DNA of 52,247 nt from Halorubrum ezzemoulense DSM 17463 (lineage in GTDB: Archaea; Halobacteriota; Halobacteria; Halobacteriales; Haloferacaceae): NCBI RefSeq assembly GCF_002114285.1, contig NZ_NEDJ01000018.1:1-52247 (forward strand), given 5' to 3'. Below the pieces are notes generated by a model. That model had not been told where the DNA came from. It saw nothing but the letters and a program-made list of their open reading frames with translations, and did no database searches. A program made the position numbers and the translations under genes. Numbering within the stretch: the stretch's first letter is position 1; every line of letters begins with the position of its first letter. Shown piece after piece: positions 7,817 through 16,498 of the stretch.

Positions 7817-9615
7817 CAGCGCCCTCCGTCGGTGGCCGCGTCGTCACTTGCGCGGCCCCCGTCGGTCGCCGCGTCGTCGCTTGCGCGGCCACCGTCCGCG
7901 GCCGCGGTCCCCGTGTCGCCGCCGGAGCCGTCGGCGCCCGGCGCGTCGGCGCCCGCGTCGAACGCGCCGAAGTCCACCTCGCCGTCGAGGTTCGCGGGGT
8001 CGCCGTCGCGGTTCATCGTGGTCGCGTGGAGCAGGTGGTTCAGCATCGCCTGCGAGAGCTGTTCGCCCCACAGCGCGTGGCGCTGGCCCTTCCAGCGCTC
8101 CTGGTACAGCTCGTCTTCCGCGTCGCGGACGACCGGCTCGGGGTACTCCTCGGCGAGCTCCGACGCGATGCGGTGCGTACAGAAGCCGCCCTGGCAGTTC
8201 CCCATCGAGGCGCGGGTCCGCAGCCGGACCGCGTTGAGGTCGGAGCCGGCGTCGTCGACAGCGTCCTGGACCTCCGCGCGGGTCACGCTCTCGCAGTTAC
8301 AGACGATCGGGTTCGGGTTGTACTCGTCGAGCACGTCGTCGGCCCGGGAGCCGAGCCGCTGGCCCGAGCGCCGCGCGACGGGCGACCGGAGCCCGAACTC
8401 GTCCATCAGCTCCTCCATGCGCGCCGGGTCTTCGGAGCCCGGCAGCGGCGCCTCGGCGGTGTCGCAGGTCGCCTCGTGGCCGAGCGTCTCGCAGACGTGG
8501 TCGGAGATGGACTCGGCCATCATCCGGTAGGTGGTGAGCTTCCCGCCGACGATGGTCGTCATCCCCGGAAGGTCGTCGCGGTCGCCGTGGTCGAGGAGGA
8601 AGTAGTCGCGCGTGATGTCGGTCGGGTCCTCGGTGCCGGTCCCCGGGGGTTCGTACAGCGGGCGGACCCCCCAGAACGAGCGGAGCGTGCGGGCGTCTTC
8701 GAGCGCCGGCACGAGCTCCGAGAGCGTCTCGATCATCAGGTCGACCTCCCAGTCCTCCTCGGGGTAGTCCTCGGGGTCGTCGACCTCCTCGTCGGTCGTG
8801 CCGAGGATACAGGCGGTCTCGTGGGGGACGATGATGTCGGCGTCGCCCTTCGGCCGACAGCGGTTGATCACGGTGTCGACCTGCCGGGTGTTCATCACCG
8901 TCATCACGCCCTTCGAGGGGCGCACCTCCACGTCGACGCCGGCCATCTCGCCGACGTTCCCCGCCCACGCGCCGGTCGCGTTGACGACGTGCCGCGCGCG
9001 GATCTCCTCGGTCGTCCCCGGCTCGCGGTGGACGCGCTTCCCCGGTCCCGTCTCGTGTTCGATCTCGACGCCGACGACCTCGCCGTCCTCGACGAGCACG
9101 TCGGTCACCGGTGCGTGGGTCTCGATTCGCGCGCCATGCTCGCGGGCGTCCGCGGCGTTCGACACGCAGAGCCGGAACGGGTCGATCGCGCCGTCTGGTA
9201 AGGCGATCGCCTTCTCGACGTCGCGCGCGAGGTACGGCTCGCGACGGCGCGCCTCCTCGCCGTCGATCACCTCGGCGGGAATGTTACACGCCTTACATCC
9301 CTCCAGCTTCTCCTGGAAGTACTCCTCGGAGTCCTCGGGTCGCTTGACGAACATTCCCCCCGTCTCCTCGACGCAGTGGGCCGCGATGTCGCGGAGAACT
9401 CGGTTCTCCTCGATACACTCCTCCGCGCTCTTCTGGTCCGAGACCGCGTAGCGGCCCCCGCTGTGGAGGAGCCCGTGCATCCGTCCGGTCGTGCCGTGCG
9501 TCAGGTTCCCCTTCTCGACGAGGACCGCGTCGAGCCCCCGTCGCGCCAGGTCCCTGACGACGCCGCACCCCGTCGAGCCCCCACCGACGACGACGACGTC
9601 CACTTGTCTGTCCAT
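7816..9615 (-). CDS. glpA: Anaerobic-type glycerol-3-phosphate dehydrogenase subunit A
   Basis: 599 residues. It starts [19 protein letters not shown], an FAD-binding Rossmann motif, and carries the DAO-family signature [26 protein letters not shown]-like [2Fe-2S] region lies at about 439-479, with CNC and the later CQGGFC. This is the catalytic subunit oxidising glycerol 3-phosphate. I chose ATG 9615 over an in-frame GTG at 9639, because the latter falls at the likely TATA (GTAAAGTAAAG, about 9640-9650) and the shorter start fits a leaderless message. The C-terminus ends in two exact copies of an 11-residue unit ([11 protein letters not shown]), giving a disordered tail not needed for catalysis. 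Confidence 0.95.
   Translation of the reverse strand: MDRQVDVVVVGGGSTGCGVVRDLARRGLDAVLVEKGNLTHGTTGRMHGLLHSGGRYAVSDQKSAEECIEENRVLRDIAAHCVEETGGMFVKRPEDSEEYFQEKLEGCKACNIPAEVIDGEEARRREPYLARDVEKAIALPDGAIDPFRLCVSNAADAREHGARIETHAPVTDVLVEDGEVVGVEIEHETGPGKRVHREPGTTEEIRARHVVNATGAWAGNVGEMAGVDVEVRPSKGVMTVMNTRQVDTVINRCRPKGDADIIVPHETACILGTTDEEVDDPEDYPEEDWEVDLMIETLSELVPALEDARTLRSFWGVRPLYEPPGTGTEDPTDITRDYFLLDHGDRDDLPGMTTIVGGKLTTYRMMAESISDHVCETLGHEATCDTAEAPLPGSEDPARMEELMDEFGLRSPVARRSGQRLGSRADDVLDEYNPNPIVCNCESVTRAEVQDAVDDAGSDLNAVRLRTRASMGNCQGGFCTHRIASELAEEYPEPVVRDAEDELYQERWKGQRHALWGEQLSQAMLNHLLHATTMNRDGDPANLDGEVDFGAFDAGADAPGADGSGGDTGTAAADGGRASDDAATDGGRASDDAATDGGR
7819..7884. repeat. Tandem 33-bp repeat at the glpA 3' end
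   Basis: Two adjacent 33-bp units encode [11 protein letters not shown] twice at the extreme C-terminus of GlpA; a partial third unit (AAADGGR) precedes them. The protein copies are identical while the DNA copies differ at a few synonymous sites, so this is not a very recent slippage. Confidence 0.85.
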
Positions 9616-9995
9616 GCGAGCCACTTGGACCCCGACCACTTTACTTTACCTCCCGAGGTGCCCCACCCATAACTATCACGGATATTCAAGTAGTGTAATC
9701 CCTGCCAGCGCCGATTTATTTATATACTAGACTTTTTCATTCGCGCCGATGTCCGGATTTCAACAGGAAGATTATTATGGTAGTACATTATGTTCACGAT
9801 CGGCGTGGTAGCTTCCGTGAAGATATGTCGCGGCGGCGGCGGTGCGTCTTCCGGCCGTTTCGGTCCGGCTCCGGACGGGTCGGCCTCGACGGTCGGACGC
9901 CGTGACGGCGAACGCGACCCCGGATTCGCCCTCGACGACGAGGCCGAGCCGGTCGCCGACGCACGCGGACCAGCGCCACAGGAGGGATCCACAAC
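9616..9995. promoter_or_regulatory. Divergent glpABC / glpK control region
   Basis: This 380-bp stretch separates the two glycerol operons. The part from 9660 to 9795 is strikingly AT-rich for this genome. It includes a strong AT block at 9714-9729 (TTTATTTATATACTA) that could serve as TATA in either direction. A second TATA-like GTAAAGTAAAG on the minus strand at about 9640-9650 suits a leaderless glpA. Downstream are a TTCACG...CGTGAA inverted repeat (9793-9798 and 9816-9821) and a GC-rich leader to glpK. A Shine-Dalgarno GGAGGG lies at 9981-9986. Glycerol-responsive control is expected, but I cannot name the regulator's site. Confidence 0.6.
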
Positions 9996-9999
9996 ATGA
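9790..9999 (+). CDS. Possible upstream ORF in the glpK leader
   Basis: A 69-codon frame begins with ATG at 9790 and ends in a TGA whose bases overlap the glpK ATG (ATGA at 9996-9999). That junction is the usual one for translationally coupled haloarchaeal genes. The product is Gly/Ala/Pro-rich, becomes acidic in its second half, and resembles nothing I recognise. Third-position GC is high in the second half but mixed in the first. It may be a coupled leader peptide or merely an open frame in a GC-rich 5' leader. Confidence 0.25.
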   Translation: MFTIGVVASVKICRGGGGASSGRFGPAPDGSASTVGRRDGERDPGFALDDEAEPVADARGPAPQEGSTT

Positions 10000-11534
10000 C
10001 ACAGTACGTCGGTGCGATAGACCAGGGGACGACCGGGACTCGATTCATGGTGTTCGACCATGAGGGCCAGGTCGTCGCGAACGCCTACGAACAGCACGAA
10101 CAGATCTACCCGAACCCGGGCTGGGTCGAACACGACCCGATCGAGATCTGGGAGAACACCCAAGAAGTCGTCCTCGACGGGCTCGCCGAGGCCGGGCTCG
10201 ACGCCGATCAGCTCGAGGCCATCGGCATCACCAATCAGCGCGAGACGACCATCGTCTGGGACAAAGACTCCGGACGGCCGGTCCACAACGCGCTGGTGTG
10301 GCAGGACCGTCGGACGACCGACCGCGTCGAGGAGCTACAAGAGGACGAGAAGGTCGAGGAGATCCGCGAGAAGACCGGCCTCGAGGCCGACGCGTACTTC
10401 TCGGCGACCAAGACCGAGTGGATCCTCGACAACGCGGAGCCGCTCAAGATGCAGAGCTCGCGCGGCGGCGACCTCCGCGACCGCGCTCGCGCAGGCGAAC
10501 TCGTGATGGGCACCATCGACTCGTGGCTCATCTACAACCTGACGGGCAACCACATCACGGACGTCACGAACGCCTCCCGGACGATGCTGTACAACATCCG
10601 GGAACTGGAGTGGGACGACGAGCTCTTAGACGAGTTCGACGTGCCCAAGGAGATGGTGCCCGAGGTACGCCCCTCCTCCGACGAGGACTACTACGGCCAC
10701 ACGGACGCCGACGGCTTCCTCGGCGAGGAGGTCCCGGTTGCCGGCGCGCTCGGTGACCAGCAGGCCGCGCTGTTCGGCCAGACCTGCTTCGACGAGGGCG
10801 ACGCGAAGAACACCTACGGCACCGGCTCGTTCTACCTGATGAACACCGGGACCGACGCCGTCGAGTCCGACCACGGACTGCTGACGACGATCGGGTTCCA
10901 GATGTCCGGCGAGCCCGTCCAGTACGCGCTCGAAGGGTCCATCTTCATCACCGGCGCCGCCATCGAGTGGCTCGAGGACGTCGACCTGATCAACAACGCG
11001 GCACAGACCGCGGAGCTGGCGCGCTCGGTCGACTCGACCGACGGCGTCTACATGGTCCCGGCGTTCACGGGACTCGGCGCGCCGCACTGGGACGGCCGCG
11101 CACGCGGGACCATCGTCGGGATGACCCGCGGCACGAGCAAGGAGCACATCGTCCGGGCGACGCTCGAATCGATCGCCTACCAGACCCGCGACATCGCTGA
11201 GGCCATGGAGGCCGACTCCGGCGTGGAGACCACGACGCTCCGCGTCGACGGCGGCGCGGTGAAGAACAACTTCCTCTGTCAGCTCCAGTCCGACATCATC
11301 CAGACCGACATCGCGCGGCCCGAGGTCGACGAGACCACCGCGCTCGGCTCGGCGTACGCCGCCGGGCTCGCGGTCGGCTACTGGGACAACGTCGACGAGC
11401 TGCGCGACAACTGGCAGATCGACCGCGAGTTCACGCCCGAGAAGGACCAGGCCGATGTCGACAAACTCTACGGCCGCTGGGACGACGCGGTCGAGCGCTC
11501 GAAGAACTGGGCGATCGACGAGGAGGACGAATAG
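9996..11534 (+). CDS. glpK: Glycerol kinase
   Basis: 512 residues, close to the usual 500. FGGY-kinase signatures are clear: QYVGAIDQGTTGTRFMVFD at the N-terminus (phosphate-binding loop), GITNQRETTIVWDKDSGRP and NALVWQDRRT near residue 95, GDQQAALFGQTCF near 253 and the C-terminal DGGAVKNNFLCQLQSD block. It phosphorylates glycerol to sn-glycerol 3-phosphate, the substrate of the GlpABC complex encoded divergently. Glycerol from halophilic algae such as Dunaliella is a main carbon source for haloarchaea. An SD-like GGAGGG stands 10 nt before the start. The next gene starts on the base after the stop codon, so the two form an operon. Confidence 0.97.
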   Translation: MTQYVGAIDQGTTGTRFMVFDHEGQVVANAYEQHEQIYPNPGWVEHDPIEIWENTQEVVLDGLAEAGLDADQLEAIGITNQRETTIVWDKDSGRPVHNALVWQDRRTTDRVEELQEDEKVEEIREKTGLEADAYFSATKTEWILDNAEPLKMQSSRGGDLRDRARAGELVMGTIDSWLIYNLTGNHITDVTNASRTMLYNIRELEWDDELLDEFDVPKEMVPEVRPSSDEDYYGHTDADGFLGEEVPVAGALGDQQAALFGQTCFDEGDAKNTYGTGSFYLMNTGTDAVESDHGLLTTIGFQMSGEPVQYALEGSIFITGAAIEWLEDVDLINNAAQTAELARSVDSTDGVYMVPAFTGLGAPHWDGRARGTIVGMTRGTSKEHIVRATLESIAYQTRDIAEAMEADSGVETTTLRVDGGAVKNNFLCQLQSDIIQTDIARPEVDETTALGSAYAAGLAVGYWDNVDELRDNWQIDREFTPEKDQADVDKLYGRWDDAVERSKNWAIDEEDE

Positions 11535-12701
11535 ATGAGCGTCGAACTGCTGCCGGAACTGGCCGTCGCGGCCGACACCGTGCTACAGGTCGGCTACGAC
11601 CCGGGCGCGCCGACCGACGTGATCCAGAGCCTGACCAATCCAGCGATCCTTCTCGGGGCGCTCGCGGGCGGCGCCTTCGGGGCGGCGCTCGGCGCCCTGC
11701 CGGCGTTCATCTTCACGGGCTTCCTCGTGATCGGCGGGTCGCTCGGCGGCGGTGGATTCGGCGTGGACGTCGGGTTCGGTCCCGTCTTCGGCCCGCATAT
11801 CTCCTTCGCGGGGGGTGTCGCGGCCGCCGGTTACGCTGCCAACAAGGGCTATATGGAGTCCGGATTCGACTACCACAACGCGAAGGACATCGGCTTCGCG
11901 CTGGGGAGTAAACCCGACATCCTCGCCGTGGGGGCCGTCTTCGGCGTCTTCGGCGTCCTCATCGAGCAGCTCTCCCGGCAGCTGGCGATCCCGGTCGACC
12001 CGATCCCGGTGAGCATCGTCATCAGCGCCCTCGTCGTTCGGGCGGTGTTCGGATACAGCATCGTCGGCAAGGTGAGCGACAAGGCGAACGGCTACTTCGA
12101 CATGGGGCCGTTCGAGCGCGAGCAGATGCGCGAGCCCGGCGAAGTGGTGGGCGACGGCGGCAAGGCCAGCGAGGACCGCCTCGCCGTCGAGCCGTGGCTG
12201 CCGAACATGTACAAGTGGTCGCACGTCGCGGCGATCGGCTTCTTCGCCGGTCTCGCCTCGGCCGTCATCACGTACAACATGATCACCGGCGGGCACGGCC
12301 TCATCGCCGTGTTCGCCGGCTTCGGGATCAGTGCCGGGTCGCTGCTGTTCCTGAACCTCGGCGTCGACCGGATCCCGGTCACCCACCACATGACGCTGGC
12401 GGGGTCGACCGCCTTCCTCTCCGTGTGGCAGGGAGGCATCACGACGCTCACGGACCTCTCGGCGGCCGACCTGACCGCGCCGCTGGCGTTCGGCGCCGCG
12501 CCCGCGCTGCTGTTCGGCGCGCTGTTCGGCGTGTTCGCCGCGGTCGTCGGTGAGGCGTCGCAGCGCGTGTTCTACGCGCACTCCGACACGCACTTCGACC
12601 CGCCGGCGGCCGCCATCGTGGTCTGGTCGCTGACGCTCGGCCTGCTCGTCATCGCCGGACTGCTCAACTGGGCCGTCTGGATCCCCGGCACGGGGATCTA
12701 A
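11535..12701 (+). CDS. Membrane protein co-transcribed with glpK, putative glycerol transporter
   Basis: 388 residues with roughly eight to nine hydrophobic segments and an acidic hydrophilic loop at about 190-225. Glycine-rich stretches include GGSLGGGGFGVDVGFGPVFGPH near residue 75. It directly abuts glpK (TAG then ATG), which strongly suggests a role in glycerol use. In Haloferax volcanii a similarly placed gene is annotated as a putative glycerol facilitator (glpX/glpF-like); that is from memory. It lacks the paired NPA half-helices of aquaglyceroporins, so it is not a classical GlpF; one NPA near residue 36 is probably chance. A ptsH (HPr) gene, which I recall following it in Haloferax, is absent here. 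Confidence 0.7.
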   Translation: MSVELLPELAVAADTVLQVGYDPGAPTDVIQSLTNPAILLGALAGGAFGAALGALPAFIFTGFLVIGGSLGGGGFGVDVGFGPVFGPHISFAGGVAAAGYAANKGYMESGFDYHNAKDIGFALGSKPDILAVGAVFGVFGVLIEQLSRQLAIPVDPIPVSIVISALVVRAVFGYSIVGKVSDKANGYFDMGPFEREQMREPGEVVGDGGKASEDRLAVEPWLPNMYKWSHVAAIGFFAGLASAVITYNMITGGHGLIAVFAGFGISAGSLLFLNLGVDRIPVTHHMTLAGSTAFLSVWQGGITTLTDLSAADLTAPLAFGAAPALLFGALFGVFAAVVGEASQRVFYAHSDTHFDPPAAAIVVWSLTLGLLVIAGLLNWAVWIPGTGI

Positions 12702-12814
12702 CGCGTCCTCACTTTCGGCAGGGGTCTTTTATTATGGCACATCGCTCATCCGCGGTCGGTCGGAATCGCCCGGACAGCGACCGGTGTCTCGGTGACGGCG
12801 CCCCGGTGCGACCG

Positions 12815-13213
12815 TCAGTCCGGGAGCAACGCGGAGAAGGCGAGGAACGCGCCGGCGGCGACCGCGGACGCGGCGACGGCGACCGTCGTCACCTCGACGC
12901 CGAGATACCGGGCGATCAGGGCGAGCGCGCCCGCCAGAACGAGCGCGACTCCGACCGCGCCGTGGTGGTAGCGCCCCGCGGTCGGCTGGTCGGCGACCGC
13001 CGCCGAGTCGCGGTCGACGAAGATCCGGGCGCCCCACCACACCGAGCCGAACCGGGCGCCGATCCCGATCGCGGCGGCGGCGATCGAGACGAACTCGATG
13101 TCGCCGACGGTGAACATGCCGGCACCGAACGCGGCCACGGTCGTCAGGACGGCGACAACTTTGCTCCGGTCGTCGACCGTGTGGAGCGCCTCCACGCCCG
13201 GGTCGTTCGACAT
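12815..13213 (-). CDS. Small membrane protein, unknown function
   Basis: 132 residues from ATG 13213 (MSNDPGVEALHTVDDRSK), chosen because the longer frame would start in a region without acidic composition. Four hydrophobic segments are visible: [58 protein letters not shown] and TTVAVAASAVAAGAFLAFSALL. The short loop between the second and third is polar (FVDRDSAAVADQPTAGRYHH). It is convergent with the glpK operon. I do not recognise the family. Confidence 0.7.
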   Translation of the reverse strand: MSNDPGVEALHTVDDRSKVVAVLTTVAAFGAGMFTVGDIEFVSIAAAAIGIGARFGSVWWGARIFVDRDSAAVADQPTAGRYHHGAVGVALVLAGALALIARYLGVEVTTVAVAASAVAAGAFLAFSALLPD

Positions 13214-13373
13214 ACCAGTCGTAGTTCGCCCGACGCTGGTATAGGTTTCCATCGGGCGAGTCCCGCGCTCGCTCCCGCGACCGCGGTCGGCGCCGTCGAG
13301 GGCGCGCGTCCGGTGAGCCCTCGCCGCGGAGCGAACGTGGGGTATTTAATCACCGCGCCGAGGAGGTGGTGGT

Positions 13374-13577
13374 ATGTTGGACCGGCTCGGGCTCGACCGG
13401 CGGGATCGGCGGAACCTCCTCGTCGTGATGGCAGTCGTCGCGGCCGTGACGGCGGTGGTCTCGGCGGGAACGATCTCCGTTCGGCTCGTCGTCGGCGTGA
13501 TAGCCGGCCTCATCAGCGGAGTCGTCTTTGTCGTCTCCACGGCGCTCATCAACCGATACAAACCCGAACACTGGTAA
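13374..13577 (+). CDS. Two-helix small membrane protein
   Basis: 67 residues. A basic start (MLDRLGLDRRDRRNLL) is followed by two hydrophobic helices (VVMAVVAAVTAVVSAGTISV and VVGVIAGLISGVVFVVSTALI) and a charged end NRYKPEHW. The charge pattern suggests that both ends face the cytoplasm. It has its own TATA-like TATTTAAT at 13353-13360 and is divergent from the gene at 12815-13213. No function is known to me. Confidence 0.75.
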   Translation: MLDRLGLDRRDRRNLLVVMAVVAAVTAVVSAGTISVRLVVGVIAGLISGVVFVVSTALINRYKPEHW

Positions 13578-13671
13578 CGGGCCGGTCGGCGCGCCGAACC
13601 CGCCCGACCGCGCCGCCGCGCGCGCTCCGCGAGTCGCGACAGTTTTGTTCGGCGATCACGGAGGGGGGCCC

Positions 13672-14844
13672 GTGAACATCGACGACCGGATCGAGCGACG
13701 GCTCGGCTACGACGCGGGCATGAGCGTTCTCGCCGACTTCGAGGCCGTCTCCCCGGTCACCCACGTCGACTCGCCGGTCGGTCGCGGCCCGGCCATCGAG
13801 CGCCTGCTCGACGTGTTCGAGCCCGCGTTCTCCGGGTCGCTCCCGCCGAGCGTCTACGTGTACGGCCCGAAGGGGAGCGGGAAGTCCGCCGTCGTCTCCT
13901 CGCTGTTCGACCGGCTCGCGGCGCACAGCGGCCCCCGTCGGGCCATCCAGACGACGACGCGGGCGGTCGAACCGACGATCCCCGGGTTCGTCTACGTCGA
14001 CGCCCGGCGGGCGTCGACCCGCTTCCGACTGTACCACGCGATGCTGGCCGCCATGAGCGACGACTCCGTTCCCGACCACGGGATCGGGACCGAGGAGCTG
14101 GCCGCCTCCCTGCGCGACGCGATGCGCACCGGTCCGGACCTCGTCGTCGCCGTCGACCACGCGAACGAGGCCGAGACGCCGACGGCGGCGACGCTGATCG
14201 ACTGGCTGAACGACGTGGGCGAGCGGCTCGTCCCCGCGTTCCTCGGCCGCGATCCGCCGGACGCGATCGGCTGGGAGCCGGAGACGACCGTCGAGTTCGC
14301 GAAGTACCGCCGACACGTGCTCGTCGAGCTGCTGACGAGCCGGTGCTCGACGGGGCTCGGCCGAGACGCGCTCAGCCACGACCAGATCCGCGAGGTCGTC
14401 GAGTGGGCCGCGGGCGACGCCCACGACGCCCTCGCCGCCGTGATGGGCGCGGCGGTCAACGCGGAGCGGTCGGGGGCGTCGACGATCCGATCCGGCGACG
14501 TCGACGCCGGCGTCGACGGCGTTCCCCGGCCCTGCGTGGCGCTGGGGCGTGTGCTCGCGCTCCCCGAGAGCCGCCAGCGGCTCCTCTACGAGCTCGCCGG
14601 GCTCTCCGAGGACGAGCGCTCGACCGTCGGCGTGGCGACGGAGACCATCGCGGCGCGCTCGGGCGTCGACCTCTCGGCGTCGACGGTCAGGCGCGTGCTC
14701 TACGAGCTGGCCGACGCCGGCCTGCTCGAACGAGTCACCGTCCGCGAGACCGACGGTAAGGGCCGACCGCCGAGCCGGCTCGTCCCGCTGTTCCCGACGG
14801 TCGTCTTCAGCGAGCTGTTCGACCGTCGCACCCGCTCCGGGTAG
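13672..14844 (+). CDS. Orc1/Cdc6-like AAA+ ATPase
   Basis: 390 residues from GTG 13672. The start gives VNIDDRIERRLGYDAGMSVLADFEAVSPVTHVDSPVGRGPAIERLL, the expected entry into a Cdc6-related AAA+ domain; ATG 13720 is the alternative. Walker A is VYGPKGSGKSAVV (about 65-77) and the Walker B-like segment is DLVVAVDHANEAE, in which the usual DE pair is replaced by DH. The C-terminal LYELADAGLLERVTVRETDGKGRPPSRLVPLFP is a winged-helix domain with RVLYELADAGLL as recognition region. True Orc1/Cdc6 initiators keep the DE, so this is probably one of the divergent Cdc6-related proteins of haloarchaea rather than an origin initiator. Confidence 0.85.
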   Translation: MNIDDRIERRLGYDAGMSVLADFEAVSPVTHVDSPVGRGPAIERLLDVFEPAFSGSLPPSVYVYGPKGSGKSAVVSSLFDRLAAHSGPRRAIQTTTRAVEPTIPGFVYVDARRASTRFRLYHAMLAAMSDDSVPDHGIGTEELAASLRDAMRTGPDLVVAVDHANEAETPTAATLIDWLNDVGERLVPAFLGRDPPDAIGWEPETTVEFAKYRRHVLVELLTSRCSTGLGRDALSHDQIREVVEWAAGDAHDALAAVMGAAVNAERSGASTIRSGDVDAGVDGVPRPCVALGRVLALPESRQRLLYELAGLSEDERSTVGVATETIAARSGVDLSASTVRRVLYELADAGLLERVTVRETDGKGRPPSRLVPLFPTVVFSELFDRRTRSG

Positions 14845-14928
14845 GCGCCGAGCGGGCGGCCGCCGTCCGGTCCGCCCTGCCTCCGTTCGAACGGAAGACA
14901 GTTGTCGCCGTGCCGCCGACCCGATGGT

Positions 14929-15612
14929 ATGGTTCCGCCCCTCGCGCTCGACATCGACGGTACGCTGACGACGCCGAGCGACCGGATCGATCCGCGAGTC
15001 TTCGAGTTGTTGCCCGGGTGGGACGCGCCGGTCGTGTTCGCCACCGGCAAGGCGTTCCCGTACCCGGTGGCGCTCGCGCACTTCCTCGGCCGCGAGGAGA
15101 CCGTGATCGCGGAGAACGGCGGCGTCGCGTACGTCGGCGGCGAGACGACGCTCGTCGGCGACCCGGACGCGGCGTGGGCCGTCGTCGAGGCGTTCCGCGA
15201 GCGCGGCGGAGCGATCGGCTGGGGCGACGGCGACACGGTGAACCGCTGGCGCGAGACGGAGGTCGCGCTCGGACCCGACGTCGACGCGGGGCTGCTCCGC
15301 GAGGTCGCCGCGGCCGCGGGCGACGACGTGGAGATCGTCGACACCGGCTACGCCTACCACGTGAAGTCGGTGGGGGTCAGCAAGGGTCGCGCGCTCCGCG
15401 CCGTCGCCGAGGCGCTCGGCGTCGACCCCGCCGCGTTCGTCGCGATCGGCGACAGCGAGAACGACGCGTCGACGTTCGGCGTCGCCGGCGAGTCGTACGC
15501 GGTCGCCAACGCCGACGCCGCCGCCCGCAATGCCGCCGACGAGGTGGTGGACGACGGGTACATGAACGGGACGGTCTCGGTGCTCGAACGGCTGCGCGAG
15601 CGCGCCGAGTAG
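14929..15612 (+). CDS. pgp: Phosphoglycolate phosphatase, archaeal HAD-IIB type
   Basis: 227 residues. HAD motif I is LALDIDGTLTTPSDRI at residues 5-20, motif II is the VVFATGKAF segment, motif III Lys lies in VKSVGVSKGRAL, and motif IV is IGDSENDASTF near residue 178. Between motifs II and III sits a type C2 cap. Length and layout match the archaeal phosphoglycolate phosphatase (TA0175-like) group, which dephosphorylates 2-phosphoglycolate. Three ATG codons lie close together; ATG 14929 gives the family N-terminus. Because HAD substrates vary, the substrate is likely but not certain. Confidence 0.88.
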   Translation: MVPPLALDIDGTLTTPSDRIDPRVFELLPGWDAPVVFATGKAFPYPVALAHFLGREETVIAENGGVAYVGGETTLVGDPDAAWAVVEAFRERGGAIGWGDGDTVNRWRETEVALGPDVDAGLLREVAAAAGDDVEIVDTGYAYHVKSVGVSKGRALRAVAEALGVDPAAFVAIGDSENDASTFGVAGESYAVANADAAARNAADEVVDDGYMNGTVSVLERLRERAE

Positions 15613-15727
15613 TCCGTATCCGGCGGCGGAGCGCGTCCGCTCTGCTCAGCTCGTCCCGGCGACTCCGGGGGACGCGTACGGGTCATCTGTTCGATTCGGG
15701 GGCATCGCCCTCGGGGTCGGTCTCCGC

Positions 15728-16390
15728 TCACGCGTCCGTCACGGCCGCGAGTTCGCGGAGCGAGTCGATTTCGTGGGTGGGCGCGACGGAGAGGGTCGTG
15801 TCCCGGCAATGTGGCCGTCGGACGAACGCCGAGTCCAGCCCGGCCCGGTGGGCCGCTCTCACGTCGCTCTCGCTGTCGCCGACGTAGAGCGCCGACTCGG
15901 CGCCGAGCTCCGCGAGCGCCCGGTCGAGATAGTGCGTGTTCGGCTTCTTCAGGTCCAGGCTCTCGACACTCTTCTCTCGGCCGTGATAGGCGTCGAACGC
16001 GTGCCGCAGGCCGAAGAAGTCCAACACGAACGCGACCGTGCTGTGGTGGTTGTTGCTCACGACGCCGCGGGGTCGATCGAGGTTCGTGACGCTCCGAACG
16101 TCGTCGTAGAGCGCCCGTGACCCCGACTCGAACTTCTCGAACTGAGACCGTTCGTCGAGCCGCTCTCGGGCTCGCCAGAACGCCTCCACGTCCACGTCGT
16201 AGACCGCGCACATCTCACGCAGTCTCTCGACGGTCGTCCCGCCTACGACGTCGTCGACGTGCGCTTGGTCCGGGTCCCGGACGCCTACCGCTTCGAACGC
16301 TTCCCGCGTCGCTTCGACCGCCGTCTCGTGGGCCGGCGGCTCGACCAAGACGCCGTCGTTGTCGAAGAGAACCGCGTCGTATCCGGTCAC
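15728..16390 (-). CDS. HAD-IA family phosphatase
   Basis: 220 residues. Motif I is YDAVLFDNDGVLVEPP with both nucleophile Asp residues (DND), followed by a helical C1 cap, motif II RGVVSNNHHST, a conserved Lys in DLKKPNTHYLDRAL and motif IV ALYVGDSESDVRAAHRAG. This resembles phosphoglycolate/beta-phosphoglucomutase-like hydrolases. It is convergent with the phosphoglycolate phosphatase gene, and the two are not otherwise related. Substrate unknown. Confidence 0.9.
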   Translation of the reverse strand: MTGYDAVLFDNDGVLVEPPAHETAVEATREAFEAVGVRDPDQAHVDDVVGGTTVERLREMCAVYDVDVEAFWRARERLDERSQFEKFESGSRALYDDVRSVTNLDRPRGVVSNNHHSTVAFVLDFFGLRHAFDAYHGREKSVESLDLKKPNTHYLDRALAELGAESALYVGDSESDVRAAHRAGLDSAFVRRPHCRDTTLSVAPTHEIDSLRELAAVTDA

Positions 16391-16498
16391 GTCTCCGTGT
16401 GTCCCGAAATTCGGATTAGTCGTTTCGGTGTCCCGGTTCGACCGGCCACACGGCGGCCGCGTCGAGAGGGTGGCGTCGTCGGCCAGCGACCGCTGCGA

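Noticed and set aside
9720-10286. 188-residue minus-strand frame across the glp intergenic region
   Set aside because: It begins antisense to glpK, ends in the AT-rich promoter, and its product shows no recognisable features.
13549-15360. 603-residue minus-strand frame
   Set aside because: Antisense shadow of the Orc1/Cdc6-like gene and the phosphatase gene; no recognisable motif.
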